Shown: positions 38,501-53,500 of the stretch, in pieces | Layout of the letters: each line of letters opens with the position of its first letter | Position numbering within the stretch: position 1 is the stretch's first letter | Assembly (NCBI RefSeq): GCF_003672135.1 | Contig: NC_039506.1 | Location: 21,608,497-21,672,496, forward strand | Origin: Ooceraea biroi | Lineage: Eukaryota > Arthropoda > Insecta > Hymenoptera > Formicidae | Reading direction: 5' to 3' | DNA: 64,000 nucleotides | Position numbers and translations under genes: made by a program | Notes under the pieces: generated by a model | Told to the model about the DNA's origin: nothing | Seen by the model: only the letters and a program-made list of their open reading frames with translations | Databases searched by the model: none

Positions 38501-41500
38501 ACACGACCAGGTGACTCAAAGCACCTGTCTTACTTGCCGCGAGTGGCTGCCGGGGAGTCACGGAGTGTATCCTAACTCTTTGAGCTTCCTCTGGGCGCGG
38601 GATCAAATTTCCGTGTGCTCCCCGCCGCGAGCAATTTCAGGTCTCTTATCCGACCGAGTATTGGATCGGTACCGCGGGTCGCTCGTCGCGGGGCGGAGGA
38701 GGAGGAGGAGGAGGAAAAACAGGGCTCCATGACTCCGTGACGAGCCTCGCGGTGCCTCGTGGTGCCTTGCCGAAATGCGCGTCGCACCGTAAATACGTCC
38801 CGGCAAATGACGGTAACGACCAACGGCCACGTCAACGAGCGGAACGTCCGCGTGGATATCGGGTTTCGCGGTCGGAAATAATTCCCCCATGTGCTAATCG
38901 TCGGATATTAATAATTTCGCCGTGTCCCTAATCGCCCTGTGCGACGCTACAGGTGTACCGAGCCAAATCTATAATACCTACGTTTCTGCGTCGCGATGCG
39001 TCGCCATGCAAGAGCCAACGACCGAATCGTGCGTGCGTGCGTGAATGATTCGTGGACCACGCGACCGGAGGCTCATGCCACCGCTTATGCCGACCACGTA
39101 AGCAGGAAATTTCGACATACAGATGCATGCGCAGAATGTTCCACCCTGTACTCGTTGTCCTATTGCATCGAGGGTGGTTTGGCCAGTAGAACGGCCAGGA
39201 AAACGTGGAAATTCACTGAATCAAAGGCAACGAATTCCAGCTTCGCCAGAAACTTTTTATCATCAGTAAGGGCTCGCAAGGGTTTAATCGGGGTTCGCGA
39301 TATCCTCCGAGAAGGATAACGGCTCGCATTCCGGAGCTTACATCCGCAGAACTGCGCGCGCGTGGAGAAACGCGTGGGGAACGCGGGGCGGGCGGCAGCG
39401 CGCGGCCGCACACTTGTGGAAATAATGAAATATGCAGAGTTCATCAGCGCAGCACAGCGAGGCTATTAATAAATTCTGTAAGGCGCGGCGGTGGCACCAG
39501 AAGAAACTGTTCGCGCAAACACGCGTGCGGCCACCGTTATCGGCTAGAACGCATGCAAAATTTACGCGCGCGATATATAGCTATGCTGCAGAGAATTTCG
39601 TTGGCGGCGTTGCGTAACGCCGCGTGCGGAGGCCTCGAAAACGTGTTTATGACATGCCGCAACGCCGTCATCGACTCATCGGGCCGGCGAGAGTACGACT
39701 ATTACTGAATGAGCGAGTAGAGATAACGCGCCGCGCCGTGCTTCCACGCGCTTTTGCATTCGGCCACGACACGTGTCTATTTCGATATTGTTCATGATCG
39801 GGAATTATATTTAACGATTACCGAAAGTAAGCATTCAACACACTATCATATGAAAAATATAATATTTACTACTTGCGCGATAATTTTAAAGAAATTTTGC
39901 CGAAAAGATAATGAAAATTGCAGGATCATTAAAATTACATATATAAATACGTTTGAATTACGTGCTTCTTAAAATATTCTGCTAAATTTTGCAGAGTATT
40001 CAGAATAATTATTCTAACGCGCTGCCTGACTATTTGATTTTTCCATACTGCCTGCATGTCGATACGCCGGCCGAGAGGTGCGTTGCGAGAGTGTTATCGT
40101 CCCGATGAGATTACGAGAGAGTTTAATAACGAACGGCGAGATATTACCACAGCAGCCTGCGACTGTCGACACACGAAACTTGCAAATAAAACGCGCTTAG
40201 TTACGCAACAGTGCAATGCACTCTTCGCGGGCAATCTATTCATATTCCAAGGCCAGCCGGTAGAGCTCCTTGGGAGTTGGGGTACCCGGCGAAGCCTCTT
40301 ACGACGGTCATCGTTCCCCCTACTGCGCGCAATAATAATTCGGTTGCCTCGTGTACGTGCACCGTGTGACCGAATGCGTGTAATATACGCACCGTGTGGG
40401 TGAACCCGGCACAATCGCGTAGTTTCAACCAATGTCAATCGTGCGCCGATGTCAGCGACCGACGTGTCGTAAAACTTAGCGCGCGATATTTATCAAGAGA
40501 TAACTCCGTGCGGGCGTATAATACTTTACGACCGTACAAGATCTCGACCTTGGACGAAAAACCAAACGTAACAATCGAGTGCAACGTCACGCAGGCGGAA
40601 TCTAATCTCGGATAAAATTGCTAGCATTTAATCGGAGAGAATGGAGAGGGGGTGGGGGCGCGAACTGGGTCGAAATCAATTTCCCGATACCGTGTCTGTT
40701 CGCGATTTGCATGAAGGATCCGCAGATCCTCTCGATCTCATACGATCTGAGGGGAAGATCACGCCGGACGATTCCGACGATCGGAAAGACGAGGATCATT
40801 CCCGCGATCGTCGCAGCGAGCGGCTGATATACGCGCTGCGCCCGCCGCGATGCCGGGGCCTCGCGAAAAGATAAGAGCGGCCGCCAATTTGATTAGGACA
40901 GAGACAAAACTCTAATACGGTAGAAGACGGCCAAGGGAAGGGAACGACGGTCAATGCCCCGTCAAGGTCGACGATGCAGAGTGTGCCGGGCGAGCGAGCG
41001 GACGGACGAAGCGTGCGTGTCCACGTTATCGGCTCGGCTCGGCTCAGCTCGGCTCGTACGAAAAACTGACGATCCAATCGTCGATCGTGGCTTCCTTTGA
41101 GCCCGGCCAATGGCCGCGTGGGACCAAGGCCGTTTTCTTCGCACATACTCAAAGTTCGCTGCAGAAGCGTGGCGGAAAGCGATGCCGAGGAGAAAAATAT
41201 GGCGGAGAGCCGGCAGGCGAGGGAGGCGTGCGTGGCACACACGCATCGCGATACGCGCAAGAAACGACACGTGGAGAGGCAACCGTGAATCTCGAGGCTG
41301 CCCCCGCGATAAATCGATGGGCGCGGTGTGTGTGCGTGCGTGCGTATGCCAACATAGCGTAGGAAGGGTGCTGAGACGCGGAAAATAGACGCACGCTTTT
41401 GTCCGTTAATCGCGCATGATGGCTTCTCCTCGATCCTACTCGCAATTCGGAGCTCCGAATGATTGCGAATGCCGCAATGCTTCCGGAAACCTTAAGAGAA

Positions 41501-44500
41501 GAGAATCCTGCTCGCACGAATGGCGTGCGCTGGAGAAAGGAGAAAAGCGAGCGCTTTTTTGGTTCGCGATCGCGAATATTCGCTTGCCGGGCGCGTAAAT
41601 GCACGCGTGCGAGCGCGTTACTCGCGCGTTGCGTAATTCATGCCCATGTCATTGACCCATTTTCGATTAACGACATCGAATGATCGAGGCGAGCTTTATC
41701 AGCGCGTGCGCTCGCTCGCTCGCGTAATATGCATTCGTTCCTCGCCGCTGTTATTGCAATCATCGAGCAGGAGTTATCGCGCGTAGCGTCGACTCCCTCG
41801 ATTTCCTCACCCCGCCTCGCGTCGCGCCAACACGTGTACGCTAAACGCAGGCAATAAGCTCTAATAATCTGATAAGGGCCGGCGGTGTGCTATCGGAGGT
41901 GTTGTCGCGCCTTCAACTCGTGATTTTCATTGCGCGCTCGCCTCGTAATACTAACGAGCTAGGCCTTGGAACGAAACCTCGGCATCGGTTTCTAGCGCTG
42001 ACTCTTCCTGACCTGACTGCGATTCTGGCGATCGAACACGTTACCACGAAATTCGAACGCACAAGACGGAGATCGAGAGAGAAGAAGAAACGTAAGGCGC
42101 GCGATTCGCAGTGGCTTAAGGCGACCCCGAGGTACTTGACAAAAAAAGAAAACCGGTTTCAAGCTGCTAACGCCTCGTTAGAGAACAGAGGGGAACAGAG
42201 CGTTTCCTGATTTTCGCGATAGCGGAACCGTGATAGCATCTTCGGTCAGTTGAGAGTTCCTCGCAGCGCAACGCTCGCATTTTACATTAACTGTACTTTC
42301 GTAATAAAAGCAGGATGAAGCGACGCGCAGTTCCGCAGATCTAACGAGTTCCGTATTAGCGACGTGCGCCCGAGCGGATTATGTGTTTGTAATAGAAATA
42401 GCAACGCAGAAGGTCACGCCGGTTCGGCCAGCAAGATCAGCGACCACCCGGCTAGAAGGCCAACGAGAAGAGAGGATATCTATATCGATGAATGTCTGAT
42501 CGGCAGTCATTAACCGCGGAGTTATATATACGTATTGCATACAATCCTTTCGAGTATATAAAAAAATTGATACATGATTTATACATATATTTTTTCGACG
42601 TCCATATATTTTCGCGTGACATAATCTGAATTACGCCCGTGTTGCCTCTGAGGTTTCCCGGCGAATCGCGCCGATTCGCGATAAATGTAAGTTAAAGTCC
42701 ATTAGCGTCCGGCACTTACGTAACTCTCGGGGCTGAAGCACGGTTTTAACTTTAATGTTTACGGCAACGTTCCAATATCTACCGCGCCGGTCGTTCACTG
42801 GGTGCATTCACCCAGTGCCGAGAGGGATAAACTTTCGCGTAACGACGCAGGAACTCGAGGACGAGGACAACGAGGGGAGGATGACCCTCGCACAGGCGAA
42901 GTCAACGCCCGGCATCCTGTTGCATCAGAGCGCGCGCGCTCTCTCGCTAACCTTGACTCCAGGAAGTGTACTTTTGCCACGAGGCGGCCCGCTCGCGGAG
43001 TTTGCGAGTGGCGTAGTAGCGCAGGAACGCGCTCCGCGTTCGTTCACACTCTCCGCTTCTCTTCCTTCTCTTCTCCGGCCGGGTTTGTCCCCCACGGGGG
43101 CCCCATGGTCTGGTCACGCATCGGAGCTCTCGAATTACTTTACTATACTATTCTTCACCGCCATCGTCGCTGTCGCAGCGTTTCGCCTTGCATTCCGCCA
43201 ACGATGCGATGACGCGTACGCAAGAATAACGTCGACCCGCGAGCGATAGAGACGGCCTCTGAGATAACGCACAATGGGAGTCCGCGCGCGCGAGCGATAC
43301 GCGCGATTACGCCAAAGTAGGCTACGAGTTTAATTCGTAACTCGGCGCCGTATCTCGCTGCGATTCATCGTTTCCCGCCTTCTATCCTCGAGTGAACGCT
43401 CTCGAGTTCCTGGGAGTTCACCGACGCGCCGTTAAAGTCTCGCTTGTGCGCGTTCGCAAGTCTTAAGAGATTTTCTTGTAACATGACACAATCCTATCGC
43501 GATACATCTCGCGAAGAATTTGGACCTCGCGCGCGAGGTGATTCAGTCGTGATTCACTTCTGCGGGATTATAAAATGTCTCGGTTCGCCCGACATTGCCA
43601 CCAAGAATTCGTCCAAGACTCGACCGTGCCTTCCCTTAAGTAAATAGCGTACGCTTTTCTCGGTACGCTTGCTGATAGGTTCAATGGCATGTTTTATTCA
43701 TGCGGAAGCATGGGAAAATCGGACACAATTGGCCCATCAAACTTAATGCTGGAATACACCATACCTATAGATATACAGGCCGCTCGCGACTCGCCACTTC
43801 CGGAAATAAACGGAGACTTTTACGACCTCACTGTTATTTACACCTCATACAGGTTTTTTGTGGAAATCTCGATATTTCTGTTACGCGGCGTGACTGGAGG
43901 CAAACTGAGGATTTTCATGCCGCACGTGCGAGATTCGAGACTATCTCCATCTTCGCTATTTTTCATTTTATTTACGCGCACGTCAGTATAATTTATTCCG
44001 CTTCAGAGACACTCGTCGTATATCGTAAGACGGAATTGCGGAATCGGCATCGTTTCGGCCACCGTATCCGTCGCGTGACCGCAAACAGTATCCGCCACGA
44101 GCGGATGCAATATTAAGTATCTCGCGATATCGGGCCGGATGTATGGCTTGGCATACAAGCCGGGATCGCGCAGTGTTTTCTCTCTCCCTTTCTCTTCCCT
44201 GCGCATTCCCTCCCGGTTGTAATCGATCGTTCACGAAATATCCGACCGTGTGCATGGTGCATAGGGGGGACACGCACTAGACACGCACCAGTGCGTGTTT
44301 CACGCCCCGCTTACGTTCGCGTTGCAACACTCGACTGCGTCATGTGAACGTAGGCATGACCTAATTTTCCGACCCTTTTTAGCTCGGCCAGATAACGCGA
44401 GTCACTCGAAAAAGAATGCGGTCGCCACTTTATCGTGCTGCATTGGGCCTAGTAACCCAGAAAACGGCGTGCATCCAAATCTCTTGATATTCGAGTGGTT

Positions 44501-47500
44501 GCCCGGAACGGAAAGCAGAAGCAAAGTGGAAGTTTTGTGCACAGCACGTTGCTGCAGCATTATTTTTAAACTTTGGCAGATTATAGGATTTAGAAGTTAA
44601 AGTAAAATATTATGAAATATGACTTCACGTTAACAAAGGCAAAATTTAATGAAACATACGCAAGTATACGCAAAGTGTCGAGATATTGTTCCAATTTTTA
44701 TAGAAGACACTTTGCATGGTTTTGATAAAATTTTATATTGTCGTACCCATTTCGACACTCACGCACGTACGGTTAATCACCAAATAGTAAGAGTGATAAC
44801 TCACTAGTGCAGTAACCGCAATAAATCACGGCAAACTAGCGTGACGCGTAAAAAAACTTGCAGACATCGCAGTTTTTAAGGGAATTGCCTCGGGTTCTCG
44901 CACACACGGGGACTATGATTTATATTATTGTTTAGACGAGAGACGCGGGAGAGATAAGTGTTATATTATAAGGTAAACCGTGACACACGCTAAATATGCA
45001 GGGACCGCGATATTTCACGACGGTGTGTCGTGGCTTTTCGCGCCTAAGACGATAATCCAGCGTGCTCAAACAGACGGACCGAAAACGGTACACGCGTGCC
45101 GCTTTTCTAACGCTCCACGTGTCCGCAACATGACGAGGATACCGTAACGGTGCGGCGTGTCCCTCGAGTATGCACCGGAATGCTAATAAAAAAATGACGA
45201 TAAATCTCGCGGACATGTCGCGAAGGTTCGCGTGTATCCACGGCATGAATCAAGATCGTGATCCAGATCGAAGATCCAGAAACATTATGAAACGCCATGA
45301 AAGCTACTCGCGAAGCGGCGCGCCTTTGTTAGACCAACCTCAGCAACCTCAAGCGAGTACGCGTGAGTACACGCGCGTTAGGAGCACACGATATGTGGAA
45401 TATACGTGTGCAGCCCGATGTATATGTTCTGGTCGTAAAATTTGTCAGATATCACACAAAGCGAGTCACGGACGCGCATGCCACGTGCTGATCCGCGCCA
45501 CGCTGGATAATACCGATGGCACCGAGTAATATCGATAATAGTGCCGGGATGATAATGTATGCGTTGCCATCGACACGACGATCGATATCTTGCGCGCGAG
45601 AAACGCGAGCGGCTAACTTGGACTAGATTCTCCGTTTCCGCGGTACTATTGGGTCATTAAGTATGAAACTTTACAAATAGAACATAACTTTTGCATTTTT
45701 TGGTACATGGACATGATTTATTTTCAATCGAAGTATGCGCCCATGTTATCTACACACTTCTGCCATTTTAGTGGTAGTTGGTCTATGCCTCTACTATAGA
45801 AGCCAGGAGTACGGGAATCGATGAAGTCGCGGAAGGCTGTTTCGACTGCCTGTTGAGAATTGAAGAATTTTCCCACCAACAAGTTGTCCAAATTCCGGAA
45901 GAAGTGATAGTCGGTAAGGTGATAGATCTGGTGAATATGGTGGATGACGGAGAGTTTCCAATTCCAACTCCTGTAGCTTTGCCACGGTCAGTCGTGCAGT
46001 GTGCGGTCGAGCATTATCATGCAACAGGATTGGCATTGACCGATTGATCAATTTCGGTTGTTTAATAGCAAGTTGTTGCATCATTTCGTCCAGTTGCTTG
46101 CAATATACTTCAGCCGTTATCGATGTACCAGGTTTCATAAAGTTGTAGTAGATAACACCTGACCTGGATCACCAAACAGTCACCATAAGCTTCTTCTGTG
46201 TAATGTTGGGTTTCGCGTGATGTCTCGGTGGTTCATCAGCGTTCAACCACTGATGTGAGCGTTTACGATTGTCGTAGAGTATCCACTTTTCATCGCAGGT
46301 CACAATTCGATTAAAAAAAGATTCATTTTTGTGACGGGAAAGCAAAGAAAGTGAAGCCTCTAGACGTTGCGCCTGCTGCGCATCAGTCAATTCGTGCGGG
46401 ACCCATTTGTCCAACTTCTTTATCTTACCGATTGCAGCTAAATGAACCAATATGGTGGGTATGGAAACATTGAATATCGATGCCAATTCACGTGTACTTT
46501 GAGATGGATCGGACTCTACTACGGCTCTCAAGTGATCATTATCCACCTTCGTCTTTGGTCTTCCACGTGGCTCATTAGCGAGGCTGAAATCTCCATCTCT
46601 GAAGTTTTTGAACCAATTGCCCACCGTTGCTTTAGTAGTTGAACCTTCACCAAATACAGCGTTGATATTACGAGCTGTCTCCGACACTGTGGTTCCACGG
46701 CGGAACTCATATTCATAAATCACACGAATTTTGGACTTTTCCATAGTTCTATAAAAAAGAATCCACCAATAAAACTAATGAAGATATTTGAACAAACAAA
46801 TATGACATTTGAAGAGCGAACATACATCTATCACACTAACCTAACCTGATACTGACGTCTGGCGCCAAATTTGAGATAACAAATGTTAAAGATGGCGCTT
46901 TTACATTTGCAAAGTTTCATACTTAATGACCCAATATCTTTCATCTGGAACTGATGAAACGAGGATGATCGAGACGGTGACGTCGCTCTACTGATTGTGA
47001 GAGATTGATGCCGTTAATGACGCGCATAGGCGATTTTTGTACTCGCTCTTTTTGTATTCTTCTTTCCAACGCGATCGCGCACTACTTCCGATTTTTGCGC
47101 TTTCTCTTAACGCCAATTTCGAGGCGCCGCGCGCTAACACCTCGGCAAACAGTATCGTATGCTTTGGCACGGACGAGAAATCCGTCGTCAAATCCGGCAC
47201 AAAACTATCAGCATTTCCATTAATACAGGATTTCAATTGGCGGATTATTTTGCTGCTTCGTTACGCTTTGATTTATTCCCGATTATTTAATTATTTAGCG
47301 AACGTGAATCGATATCAGTTTTAGCGACCGTAGTTACGATATGCCCGAGGACAAGGAATGTAGCAGCCGAGGGCACTTATCTATTTCCACGATACTATCC
47401 CTGATAAGGGCATATCGTGTACAAAGTTGCAAGTTGATATCGGAGCGATCTGAGTGCGCAGAAGGTCCGACCGATCGATGAATCGCAGCGATAGGTGGTA

Positions 47501-50500
47501 CAATATACCGCGGTATCTCTCGTGCATCTCTCTCTTGCGTAAATTCCGAGCGAAAAAAACGAGCGCGCGATTACGATCACGATCACGGTAGGGCCATGGT
47601 CAACTCGACGCGATTCGATTCTCCGTTCCAACGAGAGAAAAGAGTACCGGTCGGTCGCGTAAGCAGCGCGGATGTATCGAGCACGTGCGCCTATGCTCGG
47701 TCTGTATTCACATGCATCGACGAGAAGAGCATGAAAGGAGGAGCAGGCAGTTAGATCTAACTGTAACCGAGACCTACTTTCCGAGCTTCCTACTTAGTAG
47801 ATACATACACGCGTACACTCGTGGGTGCACGCACTCGCGCACACCGCATGAAGCTCCAGCGTTGCTTAACGCGTTTTCACGCCTTGGAACCGCCACGATT
47901 CGACTTTCCTTTCCTATCTTCTCGACTGACCCTCCTTGAACCCTTCCCACTTCGTGCAGCTTCCTTTCGAGTTTTCGCCCTCTGCCCTTTCGGGGAGAAT
48001 CTTCCTTATCTCGTGGCTTCGGCGATGTCGTCGAGTCTACTGACGCAATCGCACGAGGACCCCCAGGCGACAAGAGCCTCATATTCGCGTACGAGGAGAT
48101 ATCTCTTTACCTCGATTCACTGTACGGCGTTTGAAGGCCGAGGAAATCGTCGAAAGGGAGCGAATCTCGTGAAACTCGTCATCGACCGCCGTTGCATTCC
48201 CAGTTCATCTTGCTCGCTAGCTCGCTCGCTCGTTCTTTCTCTCTCCGTGTACTCGTTGCTCCGACGATCGCAGTTTTCGTAAATCAGGACACGCGCGCGC
48301 GGACGCGAGGTGAAAGCGTTAGACGAGGATTGGATAACGGGTTGTCCGTCCCCGGACGGCAACGGCATGCCAGTTGCACACGCGATGGAATTAATATCGG
48401 CGCTCGACGATAGAAACGTGAGGAGAGTTTCGGAAGTGCGAGCGGAGCGAAGCGTGCTCGAGCCGAACGTTAATTCGTGTGCCCGACCTTTACGGTGAAC
48501 TTTTGCTTCGCTCGATTTCATCGTACAACTAGTCCCGGGAGAGAAGCGACGATGCAGAAATTGATGAAATTCCTTGCGAGGCTTTTTTATTAAAGTTTGG
48601 AATTGTACTGAGTCGACGTGTCGCGATAAAAAATTACGACGACGATAAATAAGGAGGAGCTGCGGAAGCAGCTTGTTGTTACTTTGTCGACGTTGCCGAA
48701 TTCGTATATTTGCGGCATAGCTGCAAGAGATAGCCCCCGCACTATCGCTCTTATGCGGTATGCTTATCCGGCATGTCGGATAGATATCAGACCGGTACGT
48801 GATAAATTACGGTGTTTATTCAGCGCAGTATTTAGCTCAGCCAATGTTTTGTCGATTATATATTACACGTGCTCCATTAAAGCCGTTTATCCTTATCAAT
48901 TAAGACGAACGAAACCCGATGATGACACGTAAATACATAAGTGACGATATGTAACGGTAAACCGAAATAACTTTATAACGAAATCGCTTTCTTTTGTACC
49001 GCGTGCGAGTCCAGGAAATGTAATTGTAGCAGCGAAAGCGTGAAATCTGAAACAGGAATCTTTCATCATCAAAGACCTGCGTTGCACTCGGCTACACTCC
49101 GAATTATCATTACGCTACAAGTCTCTTGATGGACCGCGCTAGTTTTCGTGATTGCATTGATCGATTCGGTCGGAGCATTAAAAAACCGACGACGCAGCTC
49201 TATCAATCGAAATAATCACGAGGACCGTTAGCGAGAAAAAGAGGACTCGCGCGGCATGCGATGGGCCAACTGCTCAATTAACTGGAACCAATTCTATGAC
49301 CGTCGTATGCAATGAAGGGATCGCTGGGAATCGACTTTCCGATTGCGTCGCGTCTCTTACCGAACGCTAAGAGATCCCGAAGCATACACATTTTTTTCAT
49401 GCACGCACATTTTTTTCCACATTGCACGTGCGTGTTATCATACGCAACACTCAATACACAACACCTGACGCAATCTTGCAGTTAAATCAACCGCGTCGTA
49501 AAACGGAGCAGAAGCGCGTCGCCGGGACATTCGTCGCTGCACATTCTTGTTTATTTAATGCGAGCGATAAAAAAGCGAATATATCTAGTTTCGCGTGTCG
49601 GAGCGCGTAAACGTCGTTATCGCGCACTCTCACTGATAAATCCTTCCGAATTTTATTGACGAATTTTATTGCAGACACGAGCCACCGCTTGGCCTTCGTT
49701 CGCCATAAAAATACATAATATCGCAGACGCGCGCGTACGTGCAGCTTAATGCGTACGAAGAGTAATAATAATACGTGTTTACTTCACCTCCCGAAATCAC
49801 GCGAGCTCTCTTGATTTCGCGTCACAATCGGCCCGCGCGTAGCACTCGGTACTCTCCCCGACATTGTTTTTGCAATGTTTTATCTACCGGTGATTGATTC
49901 AAGGCGGAACTCTGCACGGTTCCTCGCAGACGAGCCGATTACTCGCCAACTGCTCGATCAACCGGCGCATCATGCGGTTCACAAAATTCCGAAACGAGCG
50001 CGTTGCATCGCGGCTCGACGCGAACTGCGGTTTCGCACGAAACGGAACAGCTTGCAAGAGTGCCCGCCGCTGCACTCGCCGCGTCGGTGGGGAACGCACA
50101 CGCGGAAGTCCGCGTGTATAGAAGCGGCGTGCATGTGCACGTGGACGGTGCACGTGGTGTGCAGCGGCGGCCGAGATTCGCGCGTGCAACGCCGACCGGC
50201 ACGGCGCGCCGATTGGGCGATCGTCGGGGGTAGGGGCCGGCCCACTCGTCCACCCCCTGCACTTCTTATGCAGTCGCGAACTCGTCGCACTCGTCGGGGA
50301 GGTGGCGGCGTGCGAATGCAACGCTCGCTCGACCGGGCCCTTTCGCGCGAGGAGTCGCAGCTCGCGTTTGATCAGACGCGACTCACAAGGAGCCGATCGG
50401 CCTCGCGAACGGGAGTTTTAATTGGTTTTTTGTTATGCTATTGGTGTTTTGATACGCTGCTTATCGGACGCGGGATACATCTGGCATTGTTACACCGTTA

Positions 50501-53500
50501 AACGATATTTATTTACTTATTCGAGAATCTTTTAATGGTTATATTTTTCGAGCGTTTAGAAATCGTAATTCTTCTTTTTGTTCTTCCGATGATCGTCTGC
50601 TGTATGAAATCGCGCGGCACGTGGGTCGTTCTGAATCTCTGAGACTTCTAATTAAAATTCCGCTGGACGAAAGAGCTCATTCAATGATCGCTGTGACGAT
50701 CACCGTTAGCAAACGAGTTAGGAATGCGGTTTGATTTACATTAGACATAATTTAAACGGGAGAAACAAATTTGCGATACATGTGACGCAAGGAACCCGTT
50801 TGATCGTCGCGCCGTTTGATCGTTATTTGTGTGACGTGACATTTACGATTGCTAAATAGCTGAAGAGAAGCATCGGTTTTTGCATCATCACGTTAAATCA
50901 AGTCAATGACCATCGATCATTCGGCCGATTACGCCTCGCATTAATTGCAGCGTGGATCAATCTCGCGCGTGATTCCGAGAGCGGCAATTTATCGAGAGCG
51001 CATAACGGTGAAATCAGCTCGCTAACGTTTGAGAGCTTCGGACGATGTCGAAAAAGTGAAAGTCCGAGAGTTTCTATGTAGCACGAAACTCTCGTGGCCG
51101 TCGTCATCGCTTAGATCAGACCTAACACGTCGATTTGATACATTTGATACATGAAAATGCAGCGCGTGCGACATCCCAAACTCTTACGAGCGAGCGCGTC
51201 CAGTAGGAGGACGCGTTGGTATTTGCATTCAATTGCCATGCATCGATCTTCCGCCTGCATAAGTGAGGTCGGTGGAGTCAAGGTCCTTGAATAGGTCGGC
51301 CGAATTTCGGCTCCTATTTAGATTATTGCGCGTCACATTCCATAAATCTTGTTAAGCCCGATTACGTTCGCGAAAACAATCGCGGACTCGCGGAACGCTG
51401 CTGCTTCTTTCCGCATCCACGAGTTCTACCGAGGAATTATTTCCACGTGAGATTCGCTTGCAATGTCGCACGAGCCGCAAGCACAAACGGCTACATTTAA
51501 ATCGGTCGTTTAAGGAACTTACCCTCGCAGAAGAGGGTGACATCGGTGAGACTCTCGCTTTTGAACAAGTTCGAGAACGACGTTGCTAGATTGTTGCCAA
51601 AACTGTTCCACTTGAGGCAGAACTGCTGCTGCTGGTCAGAGTCCATGATGCCACCCTTAGGCTCGACTCTGTGACCTTCGCCGCCTCTCTCGCTGCCACC
51701 TTCCAATGGGTATTTACCTCCTTGATCGCGCTCGTGCCCAATTGCTCGTCCAGCTACGCAGAAAGCAGTCTCGATTATCGATCGATCTCTAAAGCCCAGG
51801 TGCAGAGCGAGCACGTCCCGCGGACGTCGAGTAACGATCACAACGTACTGCTGAACAAAATGAACAAACGTATTAAATTAGAAACGACATGCGATATCGC
51901 CGGCAAGACCTCCGTGGGACGACAGTAACCACGGAGCAATATTTGCGCGTTGGTTTACGAGTCGCGACGTATTTTCGTGAAATTCGACGAGCTCCTTACG
52001 AAGCAAGCCAGCTTAGTATTCGCCATCGCGTGCACCACCGCAAAGCGAGTAGTGCCGCGCCGGAATCGGCTCGTGAATGAATGGGCCACGAGAGAGGATA
52101 TCAGATCGCACTACTGTGACTCGAGCGTCACTCCGTGAATGCCGAATGTTGATAACCTCGAGATACCACGCGTGCGAGCACGGAACGCGCACGAGTGCGA
52201 CGTACCTCTTTCGATTCACTGTCTCCGCCGCCGTAATGCGTTTATCGTGACAGAGAAAATCGTCGCACAGCGACTCTGTTCCTTTTTTTTCTCTTCTTTT
52301 TACTTTATCCTGTTTCCTTACGCGCTATTCCCCGCGGAGCGGAGGGGAACGTCGCCTCCCGCGGAGGATCCGCTAGCGGCACAACCGAGTCATGCGGTCG
52401 CGCGCGCTCCTATCGCGATTCGCGAGCCGCGATCGCGCACGATGCCGACCGCGCCATGCCGAAATTCCGCCGCATTTCCGTGGCTATCCGCGATAAAACG
52501 CCGAAACGGCGAGGGACCGAGTCTTTCGAGTCTGATGATGGTGCCAGGGGCGTTGTCGGTGACGTGCGCGAAGCAACGACGAGCAGTAAGAACGCAAACT
52601 CGACGCAATTTCATTCACCGGAAATGATCGCAACGGAGAGTTGACAAGGACGCGCCGCTCCGAAACGCACTCTGCACGTCTTCTCTCTGCTGCGCCTCTC
52701 CTGCGTCTTCGCGGACGGTTCTCGCCACTGTGTCTTTCCTTCAAGATGGTACGAGCGGTTACAGAGTTCGACACCGCGCGCACGTGTTCCCCGCGCGACG
52801 CATGATCCGCGCGCGCGCTTTTCCACCCGATTGACCAACCGACCGATCGATCGCTTCCGGAATTACTGATCGCGAGGGTGCGCGTCGAAAGCACCTCGAG
52901 CACTCCGCCGTACGTGTATGTCAGCGCGGAATACCGACGATAGACAACTGGCTCTGTGAGCAGTACTCGGCCGGCTCGAAATCGAGTCACCGACTTGCAT
53001 CCGCGCATCGGCACATGAACGAATCGCGCGTGACTGTCTGTCGTCGCTCGCGGTGCCGCCGGGTCCCCGGGTTGCTTGCTTGCTTGCTTGCGTGAGTGCG
53101 GGCGGGAGGGAGGGCGGGACAGGAGGGTCCGCCGCGCGGGATCCGAAAAATCGCAGGCGCGCGAGCGAGAAGGAAGCGCGCGCCGGCAAACGCCGAGCGG
53201 GAGGGTCGGGGGGATAGGCGAGGGGGCCGACAGGAATGGCCCGTTCGAGAGAGAGAAGCGGGGATGAGATTCGGCAAGGAGAAAGAGAGAGAAAGAGCGA
53301 CAGATGGAGGGGGTACGGGGGGAGGGCGGGGAAAGGGGGGGCCGCATGCTGAGGGATCGCCACCGCCGTCGTTGGTGTATCGCCGTGGAGAAGTGCGTGA
53401 ATATGGGTCATCGGTGGCGATGCAAATGCGGTTAGACGAACCGAACTCGCGGCGTGGCGGCGAGGGGTCCACGACGTTCACTCAGGCACTCTCGGTGGCG

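Larger units (their letters stand above)
37490..51522 (-). other. chinmo: 14-kb chinmo intron splitting the BTB domain
   Basis: It separates the two BTB exons and holds an inactivated mariner at 45,649-46,934. A small inverted repeat (arms 44,670-44,679 and 44,706-44,715, GCAAAGTGTC) is also present. No other gene was recognised. Confidence 0.75.

Noticed and set aside
44670..44715. 10-bp inverted repeat with a 26-base loop as a miRNA precursor
   Set aside because: The stem is far too short and the loop too large for a pre-miRNA.
49875..50501. 208-codon plus-strand frame
   Set aside because: Arg-rich sequence in CpG-rich intron DNA with several overlapping frames on both strands. No motif.
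52484..53347. Longest open frame of the window, 287 codons on the minus strand
   Set aside because: It is Arg/Ser/Pro-rich in a GC-rich block where all frames lack stops. Overlapping frames in both directions are almost as long, and there is no domain.
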